Below, piece after piece: positions 56,527 through 64,000 of a stretch of DNA of 64,000 bases. Position 1 is the stretch's first letter, and each line of letters starts with the position of its first letter. The notes below the pieces were generated by a model that saw only the letters and a program-made list of their open reading frames with translations, was not told where the DNA came from and ran no database searches. The translations under genes were made by a program, and so were the position numbers. This DNA comes from Geobacillus subterraneus (GTDB lineage: Bacteria > Bacillota > Bacilli > Bacillales > Anoxybacillaceae). The stretch lies in NCBI RefSeq assembly GCF_001618685.1, contig NZ_CP014342.1, positions 1,364,001 through 1,428,000 of the forward strand. The letters run 5' to 3'.

Positions 56527-56597
56527 GGCGATCCTTCCCCTTTGTGCAGATGATGATTTTCACCCCAATGCATAAGCCGTTCACTTCCGTGCGTGAG

Positions 56598-56806
56598 TTT
56601 GACACTCCGCACGCCTAAAGGCGTGGGATTCTTGGGTCGTTCGCGTCCTCATCCATTTCTAGTTCGGATAACGCCCAAATTCAGGGGTGTGTCATCACCC
56701 CGTCCCATCGGGTTAGGATGTACCCCAATGGGCGGCGCACCTGTGACCAGTGCGCTAGGTTAGACGGGGCTCGCTTTCATCCCACCCCTCAAGGAGTGGG
56801 CTTTCT
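56598..56806 (-). mobile_element. IS200/IS605-type mini-element or omega-RNA-like structured remnant
   Basis: A block of several strong hairpins with no protein gene. Read on the - strand it opens with CCCACTCC-TTGA-GGGGTGGG (56800-56781) and closes with CACGCC-TTTA-GGCGTG (56626-56611), resembling the subterminal left and right hairpins of IS200/IS605 elements. Between them lie GCGCACTGGTCACAGGTGCGC and CCCATTGGGG-like stems, like the compact guide-RNA scaffolds (omega-RNA, HEARO) of IscB/TnpB elements. The neighbouring genes are intact. The limits are approximate and the assignment rests on secondary structure read by eye. Confidence 0.55.
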
Positions 56807-56855
56807 CGCTCGCTGATCTGTAACAGGGGATGTCCACATCCGTCCTCCTCTTGTG

Positions 56856-58025
56856 TCAAAGGGCCGAGTCTTTTTGCATCATGGCTCGTTGAAACGATTG
56901 AAAAACAGCGAAGGAAATGAATGTTAGCACAATCCCTGACATATATGGCAAACTGGACTTTAAGGTGAACAACCAGCCGGCGATCGCCGGACCGCCGATG
57001 CGGCCGAGCGAATCGAACGATGATAAGACGCCTGTTGCGCTTCCTTGGCCGTCCGCCGTATATTTCGTCAACAACGCGGAGACGCATGGGCGGATGATGC
57101 CGTTTCCAATGCCGAAAATCGTTAAATAGAGCGCGGCTGTCCAAAAGCTGTGAACGAATAAAATGAGAAAAAAGCCAACTGCTGACAAGAACAGCCCGAC
57201 ACGAATGACAGCGCCTTCCCCGAATGAGCGGATCAGTTTTCCAAGAAGCCCCCCTTGAACGACGGCTCCTGCAAGCCCCATGATCATAAAGATGTAGCCA
57301 AGTTCCGTCGACGAAAGTCCCGCTCGTTCAGCGGCAAAATAGGCGAACGTCGCCTCAAGTCCGGCGAGGGAAAACGTTGTGATCAGCTGCAGTAGGTATA
57401 GGCGCGCTACAGGCCCTTGGAGGGCGGCCGCAAGCGATGGCCGCTTTGTTCGTATATTCATTCGTTTTTCTCTCGGAAGCGACTCATGCAAGAAAACGAA
57501 AACGAATAGAGCGGTCAAGAGCGCCAAGCAGCCTGCCATCCAAAACGGAGCGGTTAAGCTCGTTTTCGAGAACACGCCGCCGATCCCCGGTCCGAAAATG
57601 AATCCAAGCCCAACGGCCGCTCCGATCATCCCCATTCCTTTGCCCCGGCCTTCTTCCGTTGTCACATCTGCGACGTACGCCATAGCGGCCGGCATCGTGG
57701 CCGCCGATAGACATCCGCCGATGATGCGAGCGGCAAACAACATCCAAAGTGTTGTGGCGGCGGCGAGCAAGAAAAACGAAAGTGCTAAGCCAGAAATACC
57801 GATGAGCAACATCGGCTTTCGTCCATATTGGTCCGATAGTTTCCCCCACATCGGCGCAAATAAAAATTGCATGAGCGAATAAACGGCCATCAACCAGCCG
57901 AGTTGTGTCGGGGAAGCGCCGATTGTTTCAGCGTAAAACGGAAGGACGGGAATGATGATGCCAAACCCGGCCATGACCAAAAACATCACAAGAAACAAAA
58001 GCGATAAATCACGGCGATTGCCCAT
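56856..58025 (-). CDS. MFS transporter, drug/H+ antiporter-1 type
   Basis: 389 residues, twelve membrane segments. The MFS motif A is GKLSDQYGRKP in loop 2-3, and motif C-like GLGFIFGPGIGGVF lies in segment 5, which indicates an exporter. The ATG at 58025 lies nine bases after GGAG; longer in-frame starts reach 58100. It is transcribed away from the D-serine ammonia-lyase gene. The substrate is unknown; a multidrug or metabolite efflux role is likely. Confidence 0.88.
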   Translation of the reverse strand: MGNRRDLSLLFLVMFLVMAGFGIIIPVLPFYAETIGASPTQLGWLMAVYSLMQFLFAPMWGKLSDQYGRKPMLLIGISGLALSFFLLAAATTLWMLFAARIIGGCLSAATMPAAMAYVADVTTEEGRGKGMGMIGAAVGLGFIFGPGIGGVFSKTSLTAPFWMAGCLALLTALFVFVFLHESLPREKRMNIRTKRPSLAAALQGPVARLYLLQLITTFSLAGLEATFAYFAAERAGLSSTELGYIFMIMGLAGAVVQGGLLGKLIRSFGEGAVIRVGLFLSAVGFFLILFVHSFWTAALYLTIFGIGNGIIRPCVSALLTKYTADGQGSATGVLSSFDSLGRIGGPAIAGWLFTLKSSLPYMSGIVLTFISFAVFQSFQRAMMQKDSAL

Positions 58026-58295
58026 GATCATCATCTCCACGATATGGTTTGCCTCTTTCATCATAATGGAAAGACAGGCGTTTTTCAAAGCAGATCGCAC
58101 CTTGCTTGGCCGTTCCGACGAGGCTGGGGATCACTCCTGAATGTCGCCCACAAACCATTTTCCTTCCTCCCCATTGACAATGGAAGCGGTTTTCGCGAGA
58201 CTGGAGGTAAACGGTTCGACAAACAATGAAGCGGACTTTGGACCGGCATCCGCCAAGGGTGCGAAACGACAAACACGCATGGGAGAGAATGGTGC

Positions 58296-59675
58296 ATGAT
58301 GACCAAAAACGAAATCCAAAAGTGGGTAAAGGAATTCCCGCTGCTTGAAACGATCATGGCGGCCGAAGAGGTGTTTTGGCGCAATCCAAAATATCACGCG
58401 TTTGCGCAAGCTATTCGAACGATTCCTTTACGTGAACGCGATGTCAAGGAGGCCGAAGAGCGATTACGCCGCTTTGCCCCCTACATCGCGAAAGTTTTTC
58501 CCGAGACGCGGCCGGCCCATGGCATCATCGAATCCCCTTTAGTCCGGATTCCGAACATGAAACAGCGTTTGGAAAAGATGTTTCAGACCAACATTGAAGG
58601 GGAGCTGCTGCTGAAATGTGACAGCCATCTTCCCATCTCCGGATCGATCAAGGCGAGAGGGGGAATTTACGAGGTTCTGAAACATGCGGAAGACCTCGCG
58701 CTCGTAAACCATATGATCACCATGGGGGACGACTATGCGGTGATGGATAGCGAGGAATTCAGACAGTTTTTTTCCCAATATTCCCTTGTCGTCGGTTCGA
58801 CAGGGAACTTGGGCTTGAGCATCGGCATCATCGGGGCAAAGCTTGGATTCCGCGTCACCGTTCATATGTCAGCCGATGCGAAACAATGGAAAAAAGACTT
58901 GTTGCGAAGCAAAGGGGTCACCGTCATCGAACATCTCACCGATTACAACAAAGTGGTGGAAGAGGCGCGAAGACAGTCCGCCGAGGATCCAACGTCGTAT
59001 TTTATCGATGATGAAAACTCGATCCATCTGTTTTTAGGCTATGCGGTGGCGGCGTTTCGGCTGAAAAAGCAATTAGAGGACATGAACATCACGGTTGATG
59101 AAAAACACCCGCTCTTTGTGTATCTTCCTTGCGGCGTCGGCGGCGGTCCGGGCGGGGTGACGTTTGGGCTGAAGCTCGTGTACGGCGATCATGTGCATTG
59201 CTTTTTCGCTGAGCCGACGCATTCGCCTTGCATGCTGCTTGGGTTGATGACAGGAGAGCACGACCGCGTGTCGGTGCAAGATTTTGGCCTCGACAATAAG
59301 ACCGAAGCGGACGGGCTGGCGGTGGGGCGGCCGTCGCGGCTGGTGGGGAACATGCTTGAGAACGTCATCAGCGGCGTCTATACGGTGGACGATGCGACGC
59401 TTTACCGCTTGCTCGCGGCGATGGTGGAAACGGAGGAAATCTATTTAGAGCCGTCCGCCTTGGCGGGGGTGGCGGGGCCTGTTCGGCTGTTTCGTGATTT
59501 GGCGGGGCAAACGTACGTAGAGGCAAACGGTTTGAAAGAAAAGATGAAAAACGCCGTCCATATTGGCTGGGCGACAGGCGGAAGCATGGTGCCAAAGGAT
59601 GTGATGGAGGCCTATTATCGGGAAGGCGTGCGCATCGAAACGATGACAGGGAACGGTTTTTCTGAAGGACGATAA
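58296..59675 (+). CDS. dsdA: D-serine ammonia-lyase
   Basis: 459 residues of the fold type II PLP enzymes. The start [10 protein letters not shown], the PLP-lysine motif [14 protein letters not shown] and the phosphate loop [13 protein letters not shown] match D-serine dehydratase (DsdA). It deaminates D-serine to pyruvate and ammonia, which detoxifies D-serine. Two adjacent ATG codons (58296 and 58299) are possible starts after GGGAGAG. No DsdC or DsdX gene is next to it. Confidence 0.93.
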   Translation: MMTKNEIQKWVKEFPLLETIMAAEEVFWRNPKYHAFAQAIRTIPLRERDVKEAEERLRRFAPYIAKVFPETRPAHGIIESPLVRIPNMKQRLEKMFQTNIEGELLLKCDSHLPISGSIKARGGIYEVLKHAEDLALVNHMITMGDDYAVMDSEEFRQFFSQYSLVVGSTGNLGLSIGIIGAKLGFRVTVHMSADAKQWKKDLLRSKGVTVIEHLTDYNKVVEEARRQSAEDPTSYFIDDENSIHLFLGYAVAAFRLKKQLEDMNITVDEKHPLFVYLPCGVGGGPGGVTFGLKLVYGDHVHCFFAEPTHSPCMLLGLMTGEHDRVSVQDFGLDNKTEADGLAVGRPSRLVGNMLENVISGVYTVDDATLYRLLAAMVETEEIYLEPSALAGVAGPVRLFRDLAGQTYVEANGLKEKMKNAVHIGWATGGSMVPKDVMEAYYREGVRIETMTGNGFSEGR

Positions 59676-59726
59676 GATCATTCCATGGAGTTTTGAAACG
59701 AATGCATGAAATGTTGGAGGGGTTCG

Positions 59727-60284
59727 ATGAAAACCGAAAAAGAAAAGATGGTGGCGGGACACTTGTACAATCCTGCTGATCCGGAGCTCGTCAAGGAGCG
59801 GGAGCGGGCGCGGCGGCTCGTTCGTTTGTATAATGAAACGTTGGAAACGGAATATGAAAAGCGAACCGCTCTGCTCAAAGAACTGTTCGGTTCAACGGGA
59901 GAACGGCTGTTTATCGAGCCGAACTTCCGCTGCGACTACGGCTATAACATTCACGTCGGCGAAAACTTTTTTATGAACTTTGATGGCGTGATTTTGGATG
60001 TATGTGAAGTGCGAATCGGCGACCATTGCTTCATCGGTCCCGGTGTGCACATTTATACGGCGACTCACCCGCTCGATCCGCACGAACGAAATTCCGGGTT
60101 GGAGTACGGAAAGCCGGTTGTGATCGGCCATAACGTCTGGATCGGCGGGCGGGCCGTCATCAATCCGGGCGTCACGATCGGCGACAACGCTGTCATTGCC
60201 TCAGGGGCGGTCGTGACAAAAGATGTCCCCGCCAACGCGGTCGTTGGCGGAAACCCGGCGAAAGTGATCAAATGGCTCAAATAG
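59727..60284 (+). CDS. maltose/galactoside O-acetyltransferase family protein
   Basis: 185 residues. An N-terminal Mac domain ([22 protein letters not shown]) is followed by left-handed beta-helix hexapeptide repeats ([56 protein letters not shown]). The catalytic histidine is probably in the ATHPLDP segment. It uses acetyl-CoA to acetylate sugars. GGAGGGG precedes the ATG at 59727. Confidence 0.93.
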   Translation: MKTEKEKMVAGHLYNPADPELVKERERARRLVRLYNETLETEYEKRTALLKELFGSTGERLFIEPNFRCDYGYNIHVGENFFMNFDGVILDVCEVRIGDHCFIGPGVHIYTATHPLDPHERNSGLEYGKPVVIGHNVWIGGRAVINPGVTIGDNAVIASGAVVTKDVPANAVVGGNPAKVIKWLK

Positions 60285-60294
60285 CCCAAGGCCG

Positions 60295-60326
60295 CGCCCC
60301 GCGCAAAGCATGTGCGGGGCGTTTGG
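60295..60326 (+). terminator. hairpin after the acetyltransferase gene
   Basis: CGCCCCGCGC (60295-60304) pairs with GTGCGGGGCG (60312-60321), one G-T pair, followed by three T. The tail is weak. Confidence 0.65.
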
Positions 60327-60344
60327 TTGCATCATCCTTCTTTG

Positions 60345-60995
60345 TTACGCCCACTGCACCGCCACCGCCCGAACAGGCGAACCGTCGCAGCCAGGCAAGG
60401 AAAGGGGGAGGGCAATAATATACGGATCATCAAAATCGATTCGCTCGAAGTTCACGAAATTTTCTCCGATCACCCCGTTGGCGCCAAGAATAAGTTCGTG
60501 GGCGCGGAACGACGAGCCGTCCGGCGGGTCGATGTTGAGCGCGTCGATGAAAAACGTCCGCACGCCTCGCTCCAGCATCGCTTCAATCACCTCCGGCGCA
60601 ACGTACGGATGGGAAAAATACCGCTTTGTTCCGGCGTATTGCGACCAGCCGGTATGAAACAACACAATGGTTCCCGGCGACAGCTTCGGGATATACGGAG
60701 CGGCATCGGCCATCGTCACCGCTTCGCCTTCCGCTTTTCCGGTGGCATTGATCACGACGCCGCGGCCAAGAAAATACGTGAGCGGCACGTCATCGAGCCG
60801 CCAACCGTGTTCGCAAAAGTGAAACGGCGCATCCACATGCGTGCCGCTGTGCGACCCAAGCACCAAGCGGCTGACGTGATAGCCGTCTTGGGCGAACGTC
60901 GCTGCCGGTTCGATTTTAGGCTTCGGATCCCCCGGGTACACCGGAGTTTGGGCCGTGATCGGCATGGTGAGGTCGATGAGTGTTTTGATGTTCAT
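60345..60995 (-). CDS. kynurenine formamidase-like cyclase-family hydrolase
   Basis: 216 residues of the metal-dependent cyclase family (KynB group). The zinc-binding motif is SHSGTHVDAPFHF, and DLTMPITAQTPVYPGDP near the start and TGWSQYAGTKRYFSHPY are typical. The ATG at 60995 is preceded by GAAGGAGA; a longer start at 61037 lacks a site. N-formylkynurenine hydrolysis is the known role of KynB, but no other kynurenine genes are nearby, so another cyclic amide or ester substrate is possible. Confidence 0.85.
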   Translation of the reverse strand: MNIKTLIDLTMPITAQTPVYPGDPKPKIEPAATFAQDGYHVSRLVLGSHSGTHVDAPFHFCEHGWRLDDVPLTYFLGRGVVINATGKAEGEAVTMADAAPYIPKLSPGTIVLFHTGWSQYAGTKRYFSHPYVAPEVIEAMLERGVRTFFIDALNIDPPDGSSFRAHELILGANGVIGENFVNFERIDFDDPYIIALPLSLPGCDGSPVRAVAVQWA

Positions 60996-61421
60996 TTCCA
61001 AATCTCCTTCTACACTATTTTTGGCTGCTTTTATCATACAACAAAAACATAGGAGAAGGAGGAATTAGAAAGCCATCATCATGCCTTGCGGGGCTGAACG
61101 GTTAGCTGAGGAAATGTTGCGCCGAACGTTGGGCGGCCGGTGACCAAGGGCTATGTTGCTTGTCTTTCCGCGAACAGGGGCAAGCAGTTTGGCGGCAAAC
61201 CGAGCGACGGAGTGTTATCATAGAGAGGGGAGGGGAACGTCACCCGTAACGAGAGAGGCGAATGATGGCGCTGCATGGCAACGGACGGCTTTCGTAAACA
61301 AAGGACAAGTGGAAGGATTTTCACGCGCGATGGCGAATGAAACAAATAAACAGGGCATGCGGGACATATACTGAAGGGGAAAATTTCGGCCGCGTGCTTA
61401 AAAGAAGGGAAGGGTGAAAAG
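60996..61421. other. intergenic region before the aldehyde dehydrogenase gene
   Basis: About 425 bases. A 20-codon frame at 61081-61143 reads MPCGAERLAEEMLRRTLGGR and may be a small peptide or the remnant of a gene end; AAGGAGGAA lies too far upstream. No promoter, riboswitch or terminator could be assigned with confidence. Confidence 0.4.
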
Positions 61422-62858
61422 ATGTCAATCGCGGTGCAGAAACAGAAGCTATACATCAACGGCGAATGGCGGGAAGGGAAGTCTTACACTGAACTGAAAT
61501 CACCGTATTCACGCGAGACGATCGCCGAGATCCCGGCTGCATCGGAAGAAGAAGTTGACGAAGCGATCGCGGCGGCGTACGCCGCGCGGCAAACGATGGC
61601 CGCTATGCCTGCTCATGAGCGGGCCGCCATTTTAGAGCGGGTTGTCGAGCAGCTGAAAGCGCGGCAGGAAGAAGCGGCAAGGTTGATCGCACTGGAAGCA
61701 GCCAAACCGATCATCACGGCGAAAGGGGAAGTCGCCCGCACGATTCAAACGTACAAATTCGCCGCCGAAGAAGCGAAGCGCATTCACGGGGAAACGCTGC
61801 CGCTTGACGCCGCGCCGGGCGGGGAACATCGCATCGCCTTGACGGTCCGCGAGCCGATCGGCGTCATTGGAGCGATTACGCCGTTTAACTTCCCGATGAA
61901 CTTGGTGGCCCATAAACTTGGCCCGGCCATCGCCTCGGGCAACACCGTTGTGTTGAAGCCAGCCAGCCAAACGCCGCTGTCCGCCTACTTTATTGCCGAA
62001 CTGTTCGAAAAAGCCGGTTTGCCGAAAGGGGCGCTCAACGTCGTCACGGGAAGCGGCCGCACGGTCGGCGACAAAATCGTCACCGACCCGCGCATCAGCA
62101 TGATCACCTTCACCGGCAGCCCGGAAGTCGGCATCGCGATCCGCAATAAGGCGGGCTTAAAGCGGGTGACGCTCGAGCTCGGCTCGAACTCGGCCGTGAT
62201 CGTCGATGAACAGGTCGATCTTGACCGCATCATCCCGCGCTGCGTGTTCGGTGCGTTCACGTTCCAAGGGCAGGTGTGCATTTCACTCCAGCGCATTTAC
62301 GTGCATGAGAATTGTTATGACGAATTCGTTGAGAAATTTGTCACGGCGGCCAAACAATTGAAGACGGGTGACCCGCTCGATCCGAATACCGATGTGTCGG
62401 CCTTAATTACGCCAAATGACGTCGATCGGGCGCTCTCTTGGATCGAAGAGGCGAAACAAGGCGGCGCCAACGTTGTTCTTGGCGGCGAACGCGACGGCAA
62501 CATCCTGCTTCCGACCGTCATTGTCGACGCCGAACCGACGATGAAAGTGTCGTGCCAAGAAGTGTTCGCCCCGATTGTGTTGATCAACCGCGTCCGCTCA
62601 ATCGACGAGGCGATCGAGCTCGTGAACGACTCGCGCTATGGCTTGCAGGCGGGCGTGTACACGGACAACGTCCATACGGCATGGAAAGCGGCGAAACAAT
62701 TGCACGTCGGTGGCGTGCTCATTAACGACATCCCGACGTTCCGCGTCGACCATATGCCGTACGGCGGCGTGAAAGAAAGCGGGTTCGGCCGTGAAGGCAT
62801 TCGTTATGCGATTGAAGAAATGACGGAGTTGAAGTTGATTATTTTTAACGAAAACTAA
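61422..62858 (+). CDS. NAD(P)-dependent aldehyde dehydrogenase
   Basis: 478 residues of the aldehyde dehydrogenase superfamily, non-CoA branch. TPFNFPMNLVAHKLGPAIASGNTVVLKPA is the cofactor region, LELGSN holds the catalytic glutamate, and FQGQVCIS the catalytic cysteine at about 287. It ends GREGIRYAIEEMTELKLIIFN. The layout resembles lactaldehyde/sulfolactaldehyde- and GAPN-like enzymes. AAGGGAAGGG precedes the ATG. It is transcribed alone or with the small gene that follows. Confidence 0.9.
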   Translation: MSIAVQKQKLYINGEWREGKSYTELKSPYSRETIAEIPAASEEEVDEAIAAAYAARQTMAAMPAHERAAILERVVEQLKARQEEAARLIALEAAKPIITAKGEVARTIQTYKFAAEEAKRIHGETLPLDAAPGGEHRIALTVREPIGVIGAITPFNFPMNLVAHKLGPAIASGNTVVLKPASQTPLSAYFIAELFEKAGLPKGALNVVTGSGRTVGDKIVTDPRISMITFTGSPEVGIAIRNKAGLKRVTLELGSNSAVIVDEQVDLDRIIPRCVFGAFTFQGQVCISLQRIYVHENCYDEFVEKFVTAAKQLKTGDPLDPNTDVSALITPNDVDRALSWIEEAKQGGANVVLGGERDGNILLPTVIVDAEPTMKVSCQEVFAPIVLINRVRSIDEAIELVNDSRYGLQAGVYTDNVHTAWKAAKQLHVGGVLINDIPTFRVDHMPYGGVKESGFGREGIRYAIEEMTELKLIIFNEN

Positions 62859-62909
62859 AATTATAGATGGAAAAAGTTAGGGTAAATGAGGGGTCCGATT
62901 GGAGATGGG

Positions 62910-63057
62910 TTGTTTCCTTTGTTTGCGTGGCTTCTGCCGTTTGTGCTGTTTGTGGCAGTTAATATGGATCGCCTTCTCCATCGGGAGTATGGGGTGCCGG
63001 CTCGAACGGATCGAGCGGCTGCTTGCTGCTTTAGGCGAGGAGAAAGGACGGCTGTAA
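62910..63057 (+). pseudogene. small membrane protein, apparently frameshifted
   Basis: The TTG at 62910 has TTGGAGATGG just upstream. It encodes MFPLFAWLLPFVLFVAVNMD then RLLHREYG, one membrane segment. One G fewer in the G4 run at 62991-62994 continues it as CRLERIERLLAALGEEKGRL and a stop at 63057, an amphipathic helix typical of such small proteins. As written, the frame instead runs on to 63083 with a Cys/Arg-rich tail. No family is recognised. Confidence 0.5.
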
Positions 63058-63099
63058 AGAAAGCAGGCAAACATACACGGTAAAATGCAATGAAAGGGA

Positions 63100-63129
63100 G
63101 GGTGCCTTGACTGCGGGCACCCAGTTTTT
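63100..63129 (+). terminator. terminator before the enoyl-CoA hydratase gene
   Basis: GGGTGCC (63100-63106) pairs with GGCACCC (63116-63122), followed by AG and five T. Confidence 0.85.
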
Positions 63130-63202
63130 CATGCACAAAAAAGGAATTTTGCCCTCCGATCGGGAAATGAATAAATGAATGATGATTCAGAGGGGGAGAA
63201 CG

Positions 63203-63967
63203 ATGGAAACAGTTGTTTTGACATTTGACCAAAACAAAGCAATACTGGAACTCAATCGCCCGCAGGCGCTCAATGCGATGGATGTACAAATGTTGCATGA
63301 GCTCGTCGACGCGCTGCGGAAAATCAAGGAAAGCGACGCTTCCGTTGTCGTCATTCGCGGCAAAGGAAGAGGATTTTCGGCTGGGGGCGACATTAAGACG
63401 ATGCTCGCTGTCGATGATCCAAACCAGTTTCAGACGGTGATGAATACGATTCGGGAGATGATCATACTCTTGTATACGATGCCGAAAATCACCGTTTCCC
63501 TCATCCATGGCCCTGCGGCAGGCCTTGGATTCAGCTTCGCCTTGGCAAGCGATTACCTGATCGCGACAAAAGAAGCGCGCCTGGCGATGAATTTCATCGG
63601 CATCGGCCTCATCCCTGATGGCGGCGGGCATTTCTTCCTGGCGCAGCGGGTCGGCAAGGCGAAAGCGAAACACATCATCTGGGAAGGAAAACCGATGAGC
63701 GCGGACGAAGCGCAGCAGCTTGGGCTCGTTGACTTCGTTGTCGAAAACGAGGAGCAGGCCGAACCATTCATCGCTTCCTTGCAGGAAAAACCGCTCCAAG
63801 CCATGATCGCCACGAAATTGCTGTATGTCGAACAAACAAAAGAGGAGTTGCTTCGCGTGCTCGAACTTGAAACCGACGCCCAACAGCGCATGCGGCAAAC
63901 CGAAGACCACCGCGAAGGCGTCCGCGCCTTTTTAGAAAAACGGAAGCCGGTGTTTCGGGGGAGGTAG
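63203..63967 (+). CDS. enoyl-CoA hydratase/isomerase family protein
   Basis: 254 residues of the crotonase superfamily. The first oxyanion-hole segment is GRGFSAGGDIKTM and the second HGPAAGLGFSFALASDYLIA. The substrate-binding region FIGIGLIPDGGGHFFLAQRVG follows. AGAGGGGGAGA precedes the ATG at 63203; an in-frame ATG at 63179 is less likely. The usual second glutamate position is occupied by Gly/Asp residues (PDGGG), so it may not be a classical hydratase. It is the last gene of the window. Confidence 0.88.
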   Translation: METVVLTFDQNKAILELNRPQALNAMDVQMLHELVDALRKIKESDASVVVIRGKGRGFSAGGDIKTMLAVDDPNQFQTVMNTIREMIILLYTMPKITVSLIHGPAAGLGFSFALASDYLIATKEARLAMNFIGIGLIPDGGGHFFLAQRVGKAKAKHIIWEGKPMSADEAQQLGLVDFVVENEEQAEPFIASLQEKPLQAMIATKLLYVEQTKEELLRVLELETDAQQRMRQTEDHREGVRAFLEKRKPVFRGR

Positions 63968-64000
63968 GAAAATGCAATGATCAACTCCTGCCCAATTACG

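Larger units (their letters stand above)
62859..63202. other. region between the aldehyde dehydrogenase and enoyl-CoA hydratase genes
   Basis: It contains the frameshifted small membrane protein gene (62910-63057) and a terminator (63100-63129). TGAATGATGATTCA near 63175-63188 is a short palindrome next to the hydratase ribosome site, a possible operator. Confidence 0.5.

Noticed and set aside
60312-61052. 246-codon + strand frame
   Set aside because: Antisense to the cyclase-family gene, which carries the SHSGTHVDAPFH motif.
61081-61143. 20-codon frame MPCGAERLAEEMLRRTLGGR
   Set aside because: Too short and the ribosome site is too far away to call a gene.
62861-63910. 349-codon - strand frame
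   Set aside because: Antisense to the enoyl-CoA hydratase and the terminator; no ribosome site, His/Arg-rich composition.

Overview
The window looks like a chromosomal segment of a thermophilic Bacillaceae, most probably Geobacillus. Pointers are the GC-rich coding style, strong Shine-Dalgarno (SD) sites with many TTG/GTG starts, CcpA (cre) and TnrA/GlnR boxes of the Bacillus type, the urease order ureABCEFGDH, and a CRISPR repeat ending in ATTGAAAC. The genus is an inference. No rRNA, tRNA or cas gene was found. Most genes are on the + strand and form catabolic cassettes, each with its own regulator.

Layout. 1-8.6 kb: the end of a BTAD-type regulator, a LIV-type ABC importer (five genes), two alpha/beta hydrolases and a 3-hydroxybutyrate dehydrogenase-like SDR, readable as an ester/hydroxyacid uptake and catabolism cluster. 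8.8-9.4 kb: yceI on the - strand with a promoter/operator. 9.5-13.9 kb: MurNAc recycling (murR, murQ, murP, mupG). 14-15.4 kb: a doubtful small gene and an aldo/keto reductase. 15.5-21.5 kb: a sigma-54 activator, then a sigma-54 promoter driving an iron alcohol dehydrogenase, a GntP-family permease and a CoA-acylating aldehyde dehydrogenase. 22-22.8 kb: a UPF0175/DUF3368 toxin-antitoxin-like pair. 22.9-28.4 kb: mannitol genes mtlA, mtlR, mtlF, mtlD.

28.4-39.5 kb: two CRISPR arrays of 13 repeats each, with near-identical leaders, no cas genes and different spacers. Each is followed directly by an Rpn-family nuclease paralogue. Between them lie a tripartite tricarboxylate transporter (tctCBA), its CitA/DcuS-type two-component system (kinase frameshifted), a small MITE-like element and an AEC permease. 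39.7-40.0 kb: two tiny - strand reading frames. 40.2-43.7 kb: a LacI-type regulator, gluconokinase and a gluconate permease wrecked by an internal deletion, with repeated CTAAATCGATTTAG operators.

43.8-55.9 kb: a nitrogen island with a soluble chemoreceptor and the urea importer urtABCDE, each with a perfect TnrA/GlnR box, then urease and its accessory proteins including the nickel permease UreH. 56-64 kb: an acetyltransferase, a structured IS200/IS605- or omega-RNA-like mini-element without a protein gene, an MFS exporter, D-serine ammonia-lyase, a sugar acetyltransferase, a kynurenine formamidase-like cyclase, an aldehyde dehydrogenase, a small frameshifted membrane protein and an enoyl-CoA hydratase.

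Three apparent frameshifts (positions 34461, 39987 and 62991) fall in short homopolymers, so sequencing error must be excluded before they are called true pseudogenes. Starts were chosen by SD position, so many are shorter than the longest possible reading frame.
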